A DNA stretch of 48,791 nucleotides from Deltaproteobacteria bacterium (GCA_031269825.1 JAISYP010000017.1:1-48791); one strand, 5' to 3'. Shown: positions 17,395 to 28,852, counted from the stretch's first letter. Notes: a model not told the origin generated them from the sequence alone. Numbers and translations are program-made.

Positions 17395-18402
17395 ATGCCC
17401 TTGACGGAGCGTTTCGTCGCGGCCTTAAAAGAATTAGCCAGCCTAGAGCGTAAGTTTGTCTGCGCTTTCTCTGGAGGGGTGGACTCGACGGCTCTCTTGG
17501 CTCTGTTGGCCCAGACCATCCCCAAGGAGCGTCTTTTGGCCGCCCACCTGGATCATAACCTTCGGCCCGAGTCCAAAGCCGAGGCGGCGGCGGCCCAGCG
17601 AACGGCTAATCTATTGGGCGTAACTATTAATATAGGATCCAGCCAAGTCTTACCGTTAAGTCAAGCTCGGGGCCATGGTTTGGAAGAAGCGGGCCGGAAA
17701 GCTCGTTATGACTTCTTGGACAGCGTCTTAAACGCTTGGGGCGGGGACTACATCGTGACTGGCCACCAAGCCAATGACCAAGCGGAAACTATTTTAATGA
17801 AGCTGCTGCGCGGCGGCGGGCCATCGTCGTTAGCCGGCGTCCGTCCCCGTCAAGGGAAGATCCTGCGGCCTTTATTGGCCTTCAGCCGCCAAGAACTGGC
17901 CGATTTTGTCAAAAGCCGCTCTTTACCGTATAATGACGACCCTTCCAACGCTGATCCGCGTTTTCGCCGCAACCACTTGCGGCTAAAGATCTGGCCCAGT
18001 TTGTTGGAACAAAACCCGGCTCTCTTAAACGCTTTAACCCGGGCCAGCCATTTAGCCTGGGCCGAGGAAGATTTTTGGGACGAGCGGGTGGCTAGGTTGG
18101 CCGCGGAACTGGCTGAGCCTTTGCCAGCTGGTCGTTGGCGGATCCAAGCGGCTGGGCTGGGCCAGTTGTCTTTGGCCGAGCGGCGGCGACTTGGCCTCCA
18201 TTTGCTCCGGAAGACGCCCATTCCGTTAAAAGAGGGGGTCAGCGTCCCCTTGGCTGGGGTCAATAAGTTCTTGGATTTCTTGTCCGAGCCCCGATCCAAT
18301 GGCCAAGGCGTGGATTTGCCCGGGGGGCGGCGGGTGGAAAGGCGCGGCATATACCTTTATATTGGGCCATCTTCCAGATTTACCCCATCATCTGGGGCCT
18401 GA
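17395..18402 (+). CDS. tilS: tRNA(Ile)-lysidine synthase
   Basis: TilS converts C34 of tRNA-Ile(CAU) to lysidine using ATP and lysine, which changes both its amino-acid and codon identity; it is essential in most bacteria. The N-terminal PP-loop SGGVDS (26-31) is intact, followed by AAHLDHNLRPES, the family motif YIVTGHQANDQAET and RPLLAFSRQEL, then RRNHLR. The length of 335 residues is short compared with E. coli (432) but close to compact forms such as that of Aquifex, so the extra C-terminal domain is missing. The ATG follows a GAGGAG ribosome site. It stands just before the str genes, in the same direction, but is separated from them by a promoter. Confidence 0.95.
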   Translation: MPLTERFVAALKELASLERKFVCAFSGGVDSTALLALLAQTIPKERLLAAHLDHNLRPESKAEAAAAQRTANLLGVTINIGSSQVLPLSQARGHGLEEAGRKARYDFLDSVLNAWGGDYIVTGHQANDQAETILMKLLRGGGPSSLAGVRPRQGKILRPLLAFSRQELADFVKSRSLPYNDDPSNADPRFRRNHLRLKIWPSLLEQNPALLNALTRASHLAWAEEDFWDERVARLAAELAEPLPAGRWRIQAAGLGQLSLAERRRLGLHLLRKTPIPLKEGVSVPLAGVNKFLDFLSEPRSNGQGVDLPGGRRVERRGIYLYIGPSSRFTPSSGA

Positions 18403-18443
18403 AAAAATATTTTAATTTTTTTTTGGATTTGGCCAAAAAACCC

Positions 18444-18473
18444 TTGACTTGTTAAATCCAGATTTGTTATAAA
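18444..18473 (+). promoter_or_regulatory. Strong sigma70-type promoter of the str/S10 gene cluster
   Basis: TTGACT and TATAAA lie 18 bp apart (or TTATAA at 17 bp). The predicted start is about 230 nt upstream of rpsL. No comparable promoter is seen inside the long run of ribosomal genes until adk, so this probably drives much of the cluster. Confidence 0.7.
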
Positions 18474-18479
18474 GTCTGA

Positions 18480-18712
18480 ATCCGCAAATGCGGCCCTTTT
18501 AAGCATCCGAGTATGCCGTGGTGGCGTTACTTAAATAGGTCGCGGGACGATCGCGAGGGCGATCTTAACCTTTCTGGGTGTACCCAGGGCTGAGGCCAAT
18601 AAATATTCAGTCCATTTGGGTCCTAAGGCCTGGTAAAGGTGTTTTTTATTCTCTTTTTTCGGTTACTGTTTAATTTTTTGCCCAAATGGACAAATTTTTC
18701 CCGCGGGGTTTT
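18480..18712 (+). promoter_or_regulatory. Long untranslated leader of rpsL
   Basis: About 230 nt of leader carries small hairpins: CCGCA-AA-TGCGG near 18482-18493 and CTGGG-TGTA-CCCAG at 18574-18587, followed by a T-rich stretch (about 18640-18680). Such a leader might hold an attenuation or ribosomal-protein binding site, but it matches no structure I recognise. Confidence 0.4.
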
Positions 18713-19084
18713 ATGCCGACCATAAACCAGCTCATCCGCAAAGGCCGTCAGGCCCAGCTGAAGAAGAACACCGTCCCGGCCCTGAAAGGTTGCCCCCAAA
18801 AACGCGGGGTCTGCATCCGCGTTTACACGGCCACGCCCAAAAAGCCTAACTCGGCCCTGCGGAAAGTGGCTAGGGTGCGTTTAACCAACTCCATGGAAGT
18901 GACCTCCTATATTCCTGGCGAGGGCCATAACCTCCAGGAACACTCCGTGGTCATGATCCGGGGCGGCCGGGTGAAGGATTTACCTGGCGTGCGGTACCAC
19001 ATCATCCGCGGCACCTTGGACACCATTGGCGTCCAGAAAAGGCGCCAAGCTCGGAGCAAGTACGGAGCCAAGCGGCCTAAATAG
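18713..19084 (+). CDS. rpsL: 30S ribosomal protein S12
   Basis: S12 sits at the decoding centre and controls translational accuracy. The start is set at the ATG of [12 protein letters not shown], the universal N-terminus; nine codons of open frame upstream are not part of the protein. It has 123 residues, as usual, with the conserved loops [15 protein letters not shown] and the [11 protein letters not shown] and [12 protein letters not shown] segments in which streptomycin-resistance changes arise. The lysines of the KPNS loop are wild type, so no resistance is implied. First gene of the str-S10-spc-alpha array. Confidence 0.98.
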   Translation: MPTINQLIRKGRQAQLKKNTVPALKGCPQKRGVCIRVYTATPKKPNSALRKVARVRLTNSMEVTSYIPGEGHNLQEHSVVMIRGGRVKDLPGVRYHIIRGTLDTIGVQKRRQARSKYGAKRPK

Positions 19085-19153
19085 GCCAAAAGCTGACCAA
19101 GCTTCCATAGCCGACGCTTAAGTTGGCGACAATCGAATAGACTAAGGTGGACA

Positions 19154-19624
19154 ATGCCCAGGCGTAGAGAAGTTTCCAAGCGGGAGACGACTCCTGACCC
19201 CAAATATGGCAACAAGATGGTGGCCAGGTTCATTAACAACTTACTTCGGCGTGGCAAGAAAAGCTGCGCGGAGAACATTTTCTACGGCGCCATCGACCTG
19301 ATCGCTGAGCGAACCAAGGACGATCCAATCAAGACCTTTGAGAGGGCCATGGATCAAGTCCGGCCCGCCGTGGAGGTCAAAAGTCGCCGGGTGGGTGGAT
19401 CGACCTATCAGGTGCCCGTGGAAATCCGGCCTGATCGTCGGGCGGCCTTATCGATTCGTTGGCTGATCACCCACGCCCAAAGACGCGGCGAAAAAGGCAT
19501 GATGGCCAAATTAGCCGCCGAGTTAATGGACGCTTCCCAGGGTCGGGGGGCCTCGGTCAAAAAACGCGAGGACACCCACCGGATGGCCGAGGCGAACAAA
19601 GCTTTCGCCCACTATCGCTGGTAA
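19154..19624 (+). CDS. rpsG: 30S ribosomal protein S7
   Basis: S7 nucleates assembly of the 30S head by binding the 3' domain of 16S rRNA and contacts the E-site tRNA. The 156-residue length is standard. [11 protein letters not shown] opens the protein, [17 protein letters not shown] is the conserved beta-hairpin region, and [15 protein letters not shown] closes it. It follows rpsL by 69 bp, the usual str order. In E. coli S7 represses its own operon; no such site was identified here. Confidence 0.98.
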   Translation: MPRRREVSKRETTPDPKYGNKMVARFINNLLRRGKKSCAENIFYGAIDLIAERTKDDPIKTFERAMDQVRPAVEVKSRRVGGSTYQVPVEIRPDRRAALSIRWLITHAQRRGEKGMMAKLAAELMDASQGRGASVKKREDTHRMAEANKAFAHYRW

Positions 19625-19755
19625 TCTTTGGCCGCTAGTCATTGGGGCTACCGTTAACTTAAGTTAACTGGTTCCGTCTTAGCTCTTAGGTCAACCGTTT
19701 TCCTTTTCTGGGCCTTTTTGGCTCCGAAGGATTTTTTTCGCAAAGGAATAGTTTT

Positions 19756-21846
19756 TTGGCCCGTCAGGTTCCTATAGCCAACACGCGTAACATTGGCATC
19801 ATCGCCCATATAGACGCGGGCAAAACCACCACTTCTGAGCGGATCCTTTTTTACACCGGGGTCTCCACGAAGATTGGCGAAGTCCACGATGGTCAAGCCG
19901 TCATGGATTGGATGGAGCAAGAGCAAGAGCGGGGCATCACCATCACCTCCGCCGCCACCACTTGTTTTTGGCGTAAGCGCCGCCTTAATCTGATTGACAC
20001 CCCCGGGCACGTGGATTTCACCATCGAGGTGGAGAGAAGTTTAAGGGTTCTGGACGGGGTGGTGGCCGTCTTTTGCGCCGTGGGCGGGGTACAACCGCAA
20101 TCGGAAACGGTTTGGCGTCAGGCTGACCGTTACCACGTGCCCCGGATCGCCTTCATTAATAAAATGGATCGTCTGGGGGCCAATTATCAAAAATGTTTGT
20201 CGGAAATGGTGGAGCGCTTATCGGCCAAACCGATCTTGACCCAAATTCCCATCGGCGCCGAGGAAAAGTTTGAGGGCCTGATCGATCTTTTGGAAATGAA
20301 GGCGATCATTTACCCCAAAAAGAGCGATGATCCGACCAAATTTGAGACCACCGAGATTCCGGCCGGGCTACTTGACGAGGCGAAACTGGCCCGAACCAAC
20401 CTCATCGAAGGCTTAGCCGACATTGACGATAGTTTGATCGAGGATTTCCTGGAAGGCAAAGAGGTGGAGGCGAAGCGGCTACGGTCTATTTTAAGGCGTG
20501 GCTGTATTGAGCTGAAGTGCGTGCCGATCTTTTTAGGGTCAGCTTTTAAAAACAAAGGCGTCCAACCCCTTTTGGATGGCGTGGTCGACTATCTGCCCTC
20601 GCCCTTAGACATCAAACCCGTGGAGGGCCTGACCCCCGATGGGAGCCTAGCCGCCCGCCCCGCCGACGACGCGGCCCCAGTGGCGGCCTTGGCTTTTAAG
20701 CTGATGAGCGATCCTTTCGTGGGGCACTTGACTTTTCTGCGGATCTATTCGGGGATCCTAAAATCCGGGGATCAAGTTTATAACTCCACCCGGGAAAAGA
20801 AAGAAAAAATCGGTCGGCTCCTGAAGATGCACGCCAATAAGCGCGAAGAGATTAAAGAGGCCGAGGCCGGCGACATCGTGGCCGCGGTGGGCTTAAAAAA
20901 CTCCTCCACCGGCGACACCCTTTGCGACGAGCGCGAGCCTTTGGTTTTAGAGCGCATGCACATACCCGAGCCGGTTATCCACATCGCCTTGACCCCCAAA
21001 AGTAAGGACGAGCAGGATAAACTGGGGGCGGCCCTGGCCAAACTCGCTTCCGAAGACCCCTCTTTCCGGGTGCGCTCAGACAAAGAAACCGGGGAGACCA
21101 TCATTAGCGGAATGGGCGAGCTCCACTTGGAGATCATTGTCGACCGCTTGCTTAGGGAGTTTAAAGTCGCCGCGAACCTGGGGGCCCCGCAAGTGGCTTA
21201 CCGGGAGACCATCACCAAGAGCGTGGAAGTGGAGGGTCGTCACGTCCGCCAGACGGGCGGACGTGGTCAGTACGGCCATGTTTGGCTGCGGGTGGAGCCA
21301 CTACCGCCCGGTAGCGGGCTGGTTTATGAAACCGCCGTGGTGGGTGGGACAGTGCCCAAGGAATACCACGCCGCCGTGGGCGAAGGCGCCCTGGAAGCGG
21401 CCCGACGCGGGGGCGTTCGGGGTGGTTTTCCGGTGACGGATGTGAAAGTGACTTTGTTCGATGGCTCTTTTCATGAGGTGGATTCCTCGGAAATGGCCTT
21501 TAGCGTGGCCGGATCATTAGGTATGAAGGAAGGGCTCAAGAAAGCTGGCTCCATCATCCTTGAGCCCATTATGGATCTGGAAGTGGTCACCCCGGAAGAA
21601 TACGTGGGCGACGTCATCGGGGATCTGAACGCTCGCCGGGCTCGGGTCAATTCCCTAGACGCCTTAGCCGGCGCCCGGATGGTGAAAGCCAGCGCGCCTT
21701 TGGCCTCGATGTTCGGTTATTCCACCGAATTGCGATCCAAGACCCAAGGCCGGGCCACCTTTTCCATGCAATTTGGCTCCTACCAGAGTTTGCCCGAAAA
21801 CGTGGCCGCCGAGGTCGTGGCCCAGCGGGAAGCCAAAAAGAGCTAA
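19756..21846 (+). CDS. fusA: Elongation factor G
   Basis: EF-G is the GTPase that translocates tRNA and mRNA during elongation and, with RRF, recycles ribosomes. The 696 residues contain all five domains. GTPase motifs are G1 AHIDAGKTT (17-25), G2 RGITITSA, G3 DTPGHVDF (81-88) and G4 NKMD (135-138). The start is a TTG, which gives the expected [16 protein letters not shown]-terminus; no ATG lies nearby in frame. A modest AAAGGA site precedes it. The complete domain IV ([14 protein letters not shown]) supports a canonical, active EF-G rather than a paralogue. Confidence 0.98.
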   Translation: MARQVPIANTRNIGIIAHIDAGKTTTSERILFYTGVSTKIGEVHDGQAVMDWMEQEQERGITITSAATTCFWRKRRLNLIDTPGHVDFTIEVERSLRVLDGVVAVFCAVGGVQPQSETVWRQADRYHVPRIAFINKMDRLGANYQKCLSEMVERLSAKPILTQIPIGAEEKFEGLIDLLEMKAIIYPKKSDDPTKFETTEIPAGLLDEAKLARTNLIEGLADIDDSLIEDFLEGKEVEAKRLRSILRRGCIELKCVPIFLGSAFKNKGVQPLLDGVVDYLPSPLDIKPVEGLTPDGSLAARPADDAAPVAALAFKLMSDPFVGHLTFLRIYSGILKSGDQVYNSTREKKEKIGRLLKMHANKREEIKEAEAGDIVAAVGLKNSSTGDTLCDEREPLVLERMHIPEPVIHIALTPKSKDEQDKLGAALAKLASEDPSFRVRSDKETGETIISGMGELHLEIIVDRLLREFKVAANLGAPQVAYRETITKSVEVEGRHVRQTGGRGQYGHVWLRVEPLPPGSGLVYETAVVGGTVPKEYHAAVGEGALEAARRGGVRGGFPVTDVKVTLFDGSFHEVDSSEMAFSVAGSLGMKEGLKKAGSIILEPIMDLEVVTPEEYVGDVIGDLNARRARVNSLDALAGARMVKASAPLASMFGYSTELRSKTQGRATFSMQFGSYQSLPENVAAEVVAQREAKKS

Positions 21847-21910
21847 CCATTTTGAATTTTTACCGTTTTAAGGCTTTTAGTATTACCTTTTGTCCCCTGG
21901 AGGCGTAACC

Positions 21911-23110
<1,200 letters not shown>

Positions 23111-23135
23111 GGACCAAAAACCCTCAAGGTTAGTG

Positions 23136-23447
23136 ATGCAAAACACCCAAAAAATCCGTATACGCCTGCGGGCCTACGACCACAAACTCCTGGATCGCTC
23201 GACCCAGGAGATTGTGGAGACCGCCAAACGCACCGGAGCCAAGGTGGCTGGGCCGCTACCGCTACCGACCAATATTGGCCGGACTTGCGTGTTGAGATCC
23301 CCCCACGTGGACAAAAAATCGCGCGAGCATTTTGAGGTTCGCACCCACAAACGGCTACTGGACATACTGGATCCGACCCCCCAGACGGTCGACGCCCTGA
23401 TGAAACTGGATCTGCCGGCCGGGGTTGACGTGGAGCTAAAGCTGTGA
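23136..23447 (+). CDS. rpsJ: 30S ribosomal protein S10
   Basis: S10 is part of the 30S head and, as NusE, partners NusB in antitermination. The product has 103 residues with the conserved [15 protein letters not shown] start and the [19 protein letters not shown] loop. I choose the ATG, 7 nt after AAGG, over the GTG one codon earlier, which would leave too short a spacing. The stop overlaps the GTG of rplC. Confidence 0.97.
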   Translation: MQNTQKIRIRLRAYDHKLLDRSTQEIVETAKRTGAKVAGPLPLPTNIGRTCVLRSPHVDKKSREHFEVRTHKRLLDILDPTPQTVDALMKLDLPAGVDVELKL

Positions 23448-24070
23448 CCAAGGGACTGATAGGCCAAAAACTGGGCATGACGCGTCTGTTCGCCGCTGAT
23501 GGAACCAGCGTTCCGGTCACGGTTATCCAGGCCGGGCCCAACGAGGTTTTACAAGTTAAAACCAAAGAAACTGACGGTTATTCCGCTGTCCAACTGGGCT
23601 TTGGAACCCGGCGTCACCCCACCAAACCCGCCTTGGGGCACGCTTTAAAAGGCGGTTTTGACCACGCTAGTCGCCTGATTAAAGAGTTTCCCCTCGCCAA
23701 TAATCAGCAAGCGCTCGCCCTAGCCGCGGGCTCCCAGGTTACTTTGGATATTTTCGCCCCGGGCGAGAAGATTTCGGTCGTCGGGATCAGCAAAGGCAAA
23801 GGCTTCGCCGGGGTCATGAAGCGGCATGGTTTTGGTGGCGGTCGAGCCACCCATGGTTGCTTAACCCCCCGCGGCCCTGGCTCCATTGGCAGCGCCGCCG
23901 ATCCCAGCCGGGTTTTTCCGGGCAAGAAAATGGCTGGCCACGCTGGGGCGGTCAGAACGACGGTCAAAAACCTTTTGGTCGTTGACACCCGGCCCGAATA
24001 CGGGGTTATCCTCGTGCGCGGGGCGGTTCCTGGGCCTAATGGTGGCTTTTTGCTCCTAAAAAAGGCCTAA
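23444..24070 (+). CDS. rplC: 50S ribosomal protein L3
   Basis: L3 is an early assembly protein near the peptidyl-transferase centre. It has 208 residues, begins [16 protein letters not shown] and carries the central extension with [14 protein letters not shown]. Translation starts at a GTG that overlaps the rpsJ stop (GTGA), so the pair is coupled. The glutamine normally methylated by PrmB is expected in the central loop but was not assigned. Confidence 0.97.
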   Translation: MTKGLIGQKLGMTRLFAADGTSVPVTVIQAGPNEVLQVKTKETDGYSAVQLGFGTRRHPTKPALGHALKGGFDHASRLIKEFPLANNQQALALAAGSQVTLDIFAPGEKISVVGISKGKGFAGVMKRHGFGGGRATHGCLTPRGPGSIGSAADPSRVFPGKKMAGHAGAVRTTVKNLLVVDTRPEYGVILVRGAVPGPNGGFLLLKKA

Positions 24071-24226
24071 GCCACGACCAAGGGGCCTAGTTATGAAAAA
24101 GGGCCTAGCTATTAAGCTAATTAGTGGATATTTTTAGCGGATAATTTAGCTAATAATATGGCTCGAGTCGGTTACTCATCTGGCTCCATCCTAGCTGAAA
24201 AGCCCAATCGGATGAAGAGGTTTAAG

Positions 24227-24850
24227 ATGCCCACAGTGGACGTCGTCAATTTACAGCTCAACAAAGTCGGGGAAGTGGAACTGCCCGAGGCCATCTGGTC
24301 GGTGGAACCTAGGGTTCACTTGGTTCACGAAGTGGTGGTGGCCCAGTTGCGCTCCCGACGGGCCGGGACAGCTTGCGTCAAGACCCGGGGCGAGGTGGCT
24401 TTTTCCAACCGCAAGCCCTACAGCCAGAAGAAGACGGGCCGGGCTCGGGCCGGCACGCGCCGCTCCCCGTTGTGGCGCAAGGGGGGAACCATTTTTGGCC
24501 CCAAACCGCGTGACTATTTCTATCGGCCCCCGGCCAAGATTCGGCGTCTGGCCTTAAAAAGCGTTCTGTCGGCCAAACTTAAAGAAAATGAGCTTTTGAT
24601 TGTCGACGCTTTCTCGCTCCCGGAAATCAAGACCAAGTCTTTTTTTGAGTCCATGAAGGGCCTGGGATTGAAAAAAGCCGTGGTGGTCACCCCCGATCCG
24701 GATCATAACTTGGAAATGTCGGCCCGCAACTTAACCGACTTTCAGGTGCTTCGGGTGGATGGCCTCAACTGCTATGACCTTTTGCGCCACGAGCGGCTGG
24801 TGATCCTCAAAGACAGTTTGCCGGCTATTGAGGAGAGGTTACTGAAATGA
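24227..24850 (+). CDS. rplD: 50S ribosomal protein L4
   Basis: L4 lines the peptide exit tunnel and in E. coli represses the S10 operon. A longer open frame begins at 24158, but the ATG at MPTVDVVNLQLNKVG follows a GAGG site by 6 nt and gives 207 residues, the usual size. The tunnel loop KKTGRARAGTRRSPLWRKGG is intact. The 156-bp gap before it is larger than its neighbours' gaps and AT-rich. It overlaps rplW by 4 nt (ATGA). Confidence 0.96.
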   Translation: MPTVDVVNLQLNKVGEVELPEAIWSVEPRVHLVHEVVVAQLRSRRAGTACVKTRGEVAFSNRKPYSQKKTGRARAGTRRSPLWRKGGTIFGPKPRDYFYRPPAKIRRLALKSVLSAKLKENELLIVDAFSLPEIKTKSFFESMKGLGLKKAVVVTPDPDHNLEMSARNLTDFQVLRVDGLNCYDLLRHERLVILKDSLPAIEERLLK

Positions 24851-25143
24851 GAAACCCGCACGACATTCTCATTAGGCCCATGGTCACGGAAAAAAGCCTG
24901 AAGTCTCGCGAGGCCAATAACCAATTTTCCTTTGAGGTGGATGTTAAGTCCAACAAAGTGGAAATTCGTCAAGCCGTGGAAAAGTTGTTTGAGCTACCTA
25001 ACAAAGTTTTGACCGTGAAAACCGTGAACGTGGCTGGCAAATACAAACGCAAAGGCCGTAAAGGCGGCTATCGGCCGGACTGGAAAAAGGCCATTATCAC
25101 CTTGGTCAAGGGAACCACCATTCCCATCTTCGAGGAGTCCTGA
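24847..25143 (+). CDS. rplW: 50S ribosomal protein L23
   Basis: L23 borders the tunnel exit and is the docking point for trigger factor and SRP. The 98 residues include PMVTEKS (the family signature), the KVEIRQAVEKLF helix and the KRKGRKGGYRPDWKKAI extended loop. Start and preceding rplD stop overlap. Confidence 0.97.
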   Translation: MRNPHDILIRPMVTEKSLKSREANNQFSFEVDVKSNKVEIRQAVEKLFELPNKVLTVKTVNVAGKYKRKGRKGGYRPDWKKAIITLVKGTTIPIFEES

Positions 25144-25173
25144 GCCTTTGGGCCGGGTTTTTAAGGATTTAGC

Positions 25174-26004
25174 ATGCCCATTAAAGCCGTCAAACCCACC
25201 TCGCCAGGTCGCCGGTCGCAAACCTACGCCACCTTTGAGGAAATCACCAAGGATTCGCCGGAAAAAAGCCTCTTGCGGCCCCGGCCCTCCACCGGTGGTC
25301 GCAACAATTTGGGCCGGATCACCGTCCGTTTCCGCGGCGGCGGTCATAAGCGCCAGTACCGGTTGGTGGATTTTAAGCGCGATAAGTTAGAAGTCCCGGC
25401 CAAGGTGGCCGGGATAGAGTACGATCCCAACCGCGGGGCCCGGATCGCTCTGCTCCATTACCTGGATGGCGAAAAGCGTTACATCATCGCGCCCCAGAAA
25501 ATGAAAACCGGCGACCGGATCGTCTCTAGCGATCAAGCCGACATCATCCCCGGCAATTGTCTTTCCTTAAAGGTTATTCCCTTAGGCACCCTGGTGCACA
25601 ACGTGGAGCTAAAACCTGGCAAAGGCGGTCAACTGGCTCGGGGGGCGGGCTCCTACGCCCAGGTCATGGCCCGGGAAGGGACTTACGCCCTTTTAAAATT
25701 GCCTTCCGGGGAAATGCGCAAAGTTTTGGCCGTCTGTAAGGCCACCATTGGCCAAGTGGGTAACCCCGACCACAACAGCGTCTCTTTAGGCAAAGCCGGT
25801 CGGACGCGTTATTTGGGCCGTCGACCCCACGTTCGCGGCGTGGCCATGAACCCCGTTGACCACCCCTTGGGCGGCGGCGAGGGGCGTAGCTCCGGCGGGC
25901 GCCACCCGGTCTCGCCTTGGGGGATGCCCACCAAGGGTTACAAGACCAGGAAGAAATCCAAGCCCTCCAACAAGTATATTGTCAAAAAGCGCGACCGCAA
26001 GTAG
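25174..26004 (+). CDS. rplB: 50S ribosomal protein L2
   Basis: L2 is required for subunit association and peptidyl-transferase activity. The protein has 276 residues and the expected motifs: [20 protein letters not shown] near the N-terminus and the C-terminal [18 protein letters not shown] with the functionally important histidine. The start [14 protein letters not shown] is typical in length. It is 30 bp from rplW. Confidence 0.98.
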   Translation: MPIKAVKPTSPGRRSQTYATFEEITKDSPEKSLLRPRPSTGGRNNLGRITVRFRGGGHKRQYRLVDFKRDKLEVPAKVAGIEYDPNRGARIALLHYLDGEKRYIIAPQKMKTGDRIVSSDQADIIPGNCLSLKVIPLGTLVHNVELKPGKGGQLARGAGSYAQVMAREGTYALLKLPSGEMRKVLAVCKATIGQVGNPDHNSVSLGKAGRTRYLGRRPHVRGVAMNPVDHPLGGGEGRSSGGRHPVSPWGMPTKGYKTRKKSKPSNKYIVKKRDRK

Positions 26005-26051
26005 AGCTTTTTAGGGCTTATTAGGATCCAGTAGGGCTCAAAGGAGAGGCC

Positions 26052-26336
26052 ATGCCCCGTAGCATCAAGAAAGGACCGTTCGTCGACGATCACGTCATGA
26101 GCAAGACCAACGCGGCCGTGGAGGCTGGCGATCGCCGGGTCATCAAAACCTGGTCACGTCGCTCCACCATCTTGCCGGACATGGTCGGCCTGACCTTCGC
26201 GGTGCACAACGGCAAAAAGTTTATCCCCGTGTTCGTGACCGAAAACATGGTCGGCCATAAACTGGGCGAGTTTTCCCCCACCCGAACCTTCTTTGGCCAC
26301 GCCGCCGATAAGAAGGCCAAGAAAACCAAGAAGTAG
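26052..26336 (+). CDS. rpsS: 30S ribosomal protein S19
   Basis: S19 forms the 30S head with S13 and contacts 23S rRNA across the subunit bridge. The 94 residues show [15 protein letters not shown] and the signature [31 protein letters not shown] is an excellent ribosome site. rplV follows after 7 bp. Confidence 0.98.
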   Translation: MPRSIKKGPFVDDHVMSKTNAAVEAGDRRVIKTWSRRSTILPDMVGLTFAVHNGKKFIPVFVTENMVGHKLGEFSPTRTFFGHAADKKAKKTKK

Positions 26337-26343
26337 GCTGGCC

Positions 26344-26682
26344 ATGGAAGTGAAAGCCATAGGAAAATTTTTACGCGTCCCGGCCGATAAAGCCCGGATC
26401 ATGGCCAGGACAATCATCGGTCGTCCGGTGGACGTGGCGGTTAACGCTTTGTCCTTTAGTCCCAACAAGACCGCCTACCTGATCCTGAAAGTTTTAAAAT
26501 CCGCGGTGGCCAACGCCTCGGCCAACCACAAAGTGGAGAACGTGGACGCGCTGGTGGTCAAACAGATCTTCATTGACCGAGGCCCATCGCTGAAGCGTTT
26601 CCAACCCTGCGCTCATGGCCGGGCTAAACCGATCCTTAAGCGCCTCAGCCACATCACGGTGGTGCTCGCGAGCCTTAATTAA
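26344..26682 (+). CDS. rplV: 50S ribosomal protein L22
   Basis: L22 spans the 50S subunit with a beta-hairpin that lines the exit tunnel with L4. I set the start at MEVKAIGKFLRVPADKAR (112 residues), the usual N-terminus; an in-frame start inside rpsS would add 17 foreign residues. The hairpin segment DRGPSLKRFQPCAHGRA matches the family. Confidence 0.97.
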   Translation: MEVKAIGKFLRVPADKARIMARTIIGRPVDVAVNALSFSPNKTAYLILKVLKSAVANASANHKVENVDALVVKQIFIDRGPSLKRFQPCAHGRAKPILKRLSHITVVLASLN

Positions 26683-26754
26683 GACGTTTCTTAACTAAGC
26701 CCTTAACTTAGCTAAGACGTTTGGGGATCCGCTTTTATTATTTAGGAGGGAATC

Positions 26755-27486
26755 TTGGGTCAGAAAACACACCCCTTAGGCTTCCGTCTGGGAGTCATTA
26801 AGACCTGGGGCTCGCGTTGGTACGCTGGGCGGGATTTCGGCCACCTCGTGGTGGAAGACCGAAAAATTCGGGACTATGTCAAGAAAAAGCTAGAGGCCGC
26901 GGGCGTGTCGCTCATTGAAATCGAGCGCTTTGGCCAAAAGTTAAAGCTGCGGATCCATACGGCTCGGCCGGGCATTGTGATTGGCAAGAAAGGCGCGGAT
27001 ATTGAGAATCTGCGCCGCGATCTGGAAAAATTACTAGCTAAGCTCAACAAAACCGCCCGACTCCCCCAAGCCGACGCGCCCCTGGACGTGGCCGACAAAG
27101 ACCGCCGGGCCTCCGCCCAGCGGGAAGTGATGATCGACATCCAGGAAGTGCGCAAACCAGAGATCTCGGCCCAGTTGGTGGCTGAAAACGTGGCCCAGCA
27201 GCTCCAAAAGCGGGTCACTTTCCGGCGGGCCATGAAAAAGTCCATTTCCCTGGCCTTAAAGTTTGGGGCGCTGGGGGTCAAGATTCACTGCGCGGGTCGT
27301 TTAGGCGGGGCTGAGATGGCTCGGCGGGAGTGGTACCGCGAAGGGCGCGTGCCTCTCCACACCTTAAGGGCGGACGTGGATTACGGCTTCGCCGAGGCGC
27401 GGACGACTTATGGGGTTATCGGGGTGAAAGTCCACATTTTTAAAGGCGAGATCATTTCCAACGAGGCGGCCGACGCCTTGAAATAG
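26755..27486 (+). CDS. rpsC: 30S ribosomal protein S3, with an internal insertion
   Basis: S3 is at the mRNA entry tunnel and helps the ribosome unwind mRNA. Translation starts at TTG behind a GGAGGG site; the N-terminus [14 protein letters not shown] is canonical. The KH domain contains [20 protein letters not shown], but about 30 residues (94-123: [20 protein letters not shown] and the following KDRRASAQR) separate it from the normally adjacent [11 protein letters not shown]. This makes the protein 243 residues long, against about 210-235 in most bacteria. The C-terminal [20 protein letters not shown] domain is standard. The insertion is in frame and keeps normal codon use, so it is likely translated. 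Confidence 0.96.
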   Translation: MGQKTHPLGFRLGVIKTWGSRWYAGRDFGHLVVEDRKIRDYVKKKLEAAGVSLIEIERFGQKLKLRIHTARPGIVIGKKGADIENLRRDLEKLLAKLNKTARLPQADAPLDVADKDRRASAQREVMIDIQEVRKPEISAQLVAENVAQQLQKRVTFRRAMKKSISLALKFGALGVKIHCAGRLGGAEMARREWYREGRVPLHTLRADVDYGFAEARTTYGVIGVKVHIFKGEIISNEAADALK

Positions 27487-27515
27487 GGCTGGCCAGAGGT
27501 TGTAAGGGAGTTTCC

Positions 27516-27932
27516 ATGCTCTTTCCCAAAAGAACCAAATACCGAAAGCGACAAAAAGGCCGTCGGGGTGGCCCAGCCAAAGGGGCCAGCCAACTGGATT
27601 TTGGCCGCTATGGCTTGCAGTCGCTGACCCGTGGTTATATGACGGCCCAGCAGATCGAGGCGGCCCGCGTAGCCATCAACCGACATGTTCGACGCGGCGG
27701 GCAATTATGGATCCGGGTTTTCCCAGATAAACCGGTCTGTAAAAAACCGGCGGAAACTCGAATGGGCAAAGGCAAAGGGGCCCCCGAAGGGTGGGTGGCG
27801 GTCATCAAACCCGGTCGACTGCTGTTTGAGATGGACGGGGTGCCGGAAAGCGTGGCTCGGGAAGCCACCCGTCTAGCGGCCAACAAACTACCCTTTTCGA
27901 CCCGGTTTATCGTGAGGGGGGAAATCCTGTGA
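27516..27932 (+). CDS. rplP: 50S ribosomal protein L16
   Basis: L16 organises the A-site and tRNA passage region of the 50S subunit. The 138 residues start [17 protein letters not shown] and include the signature [19 protein letters not shown]. The stop overlaps the GTG of rpmC (GTGA). Confidence 0.98.
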   Translation: MLFPKRTKYRKRQKGRRGGPAKGASQLDFGRYGLQSLTRGYMTAQQIEAARVAINRHVRRGGQLWIRVFPDKPVCKKPAETRMGKGKGAPEGWVAVIKPGRLLFEMDGVPESVAREATRLAANKLPFSTRFIVRGEIL

Positions 27933-28141
27933 AAATTGAGCGGATTCGGGAACTGGACGCGCCCGCTTTAGAAAAGATGGAACTATCCCTAAAGGGGGAG
28001 CTTTTCACTTTGCGCGTCCAACTGGCCACAGGTCAATTGGCGAACGTCAAGAAAGTCCGGTCGGTCAAAAAACAGATCGCCCAAGTCAAGACGATCATCA
28101 AGGAAAAACAGCTCGCGGCCCAGGCCCCAACCAAGAGGTAA
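27929..28141 (+). CDS. rpmC: 50S ribosomal protein L29
   Basis: L29 lies beside L23 at the tunnel exit. It is a 70-residue all-helical protein with [20 protein letters not shown] and the signature [23 protein letters not shown] start overlapping rplP; AGGGGGGAAATCC gives the ribosome site. The C-terminal tail is slightly longer than usual. Confidence 0.95.
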   Translation: MKIERIRELDAPALEKMELSLKGELFTLRVQLATGQLANVKKVRSVKKQIAQVKTIIKEKQLAAQAPTKR

Positions 28142-28144
28142 ACA

Positions 28145-28402
28145 GTGGAAGACAGACGGCCCAATCAAACCATAACAGGCGTGGTGGTTTCCGACAAAAT
28201 GGACAAGACCGTTGTGGTCCTGGTCAATCGTCTGGTCAAACACCCGGTATATAAGAAATACATCCGCCGCCGGGCCAAGTTCATGGCCCACGACGAACAA
28301 AATTCAGCCCGCCTGGGCGACACGGTGGAGATTATCCAATCCCGGCCTTTGTCTCGCCTAAAGCGTTGGCGCCTCACCCGTGTCCTGGCCCACCAGGCTT
28401 AG
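28145..28402 (+). CDS. rpsQ: 30S ribosomal protein S17
   Basis: S17 is a primary 16S rRNA-binding protein of the 30S body with an OB fold. The 85 residues contain [19 protein letters not shown] and the [20 protein letters not shown] segment. It starts at GTG 3 bp after rpmC, so the two are coupled. Confidence 0.97.
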   Translation: MEDRRPNQTITGVVVSDKMDKTVVVLVNRLVKHPVYKKYIRRRAKFMAHDEQNSARLGDTVEIIQSRPLSRLKRWRLTRVLAHQA

Positions 28403-28446
28403 GCGCGCGATTAACAGTATTGGCGTGACCTGATTGGAGTTTCATC

Positions 28447-28815
28447 ATGATACAGCCAGAAACCAGATTGACCGTGGCCGACAATTCGGGGGCCAAACAG
28501 GTGTACTGCGTAAAAGTGCTCGGCGGTAGTCGACGCCGCTACGCCTCTTTGGGCGACATAATTGTGGTCTCGGTTAAAGACGCCCTGCCCGGCTCGAAAG
28601 TCAAAAAGGGCGACGTGGTCAAGGCCGTGGTGGTGCGCGCCGCCAAAGAAGTGGGCCGCCAGGATGGCTCCCACATTAAATTTGACGACAACAGCGCGGT
28701 TCTTATCAACAACGCCCGGGAGCCCATTGGCACGCGTATTTTTGGCCCAGTGGCCCGGGAATTACGGACTCGGCGCTTTATGAAAATTGTTTCCTTAGCC
28801 CCGGAAGTTATTTAG
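28447..28815 (+). CDS. rplN: 50S ribosomal protein L14
   Basis: L14 lies at the subunit interface. The 122 residues start [18 protein letters not shown] and carry the signature [20 protein letters not shown]. Position after rpsQ is the standard spc-cluster order. Confidence 0.98.
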   Translation: MIQPETRLTVADNSGAKQVYCVKVLGGSRRRYASLGDIIVVSVKDALPGSKVKKGDVVKAVVVRAAKEVGRQDGSHIKFDDNSAVLINNAREPIGTRIFGPVARELRTRRFMKIVSLAPEVI

Positions 28816-28852
28816 GCGAGCGCGCTTTTAGCGATCGTTTTTGGCGAGCGCG

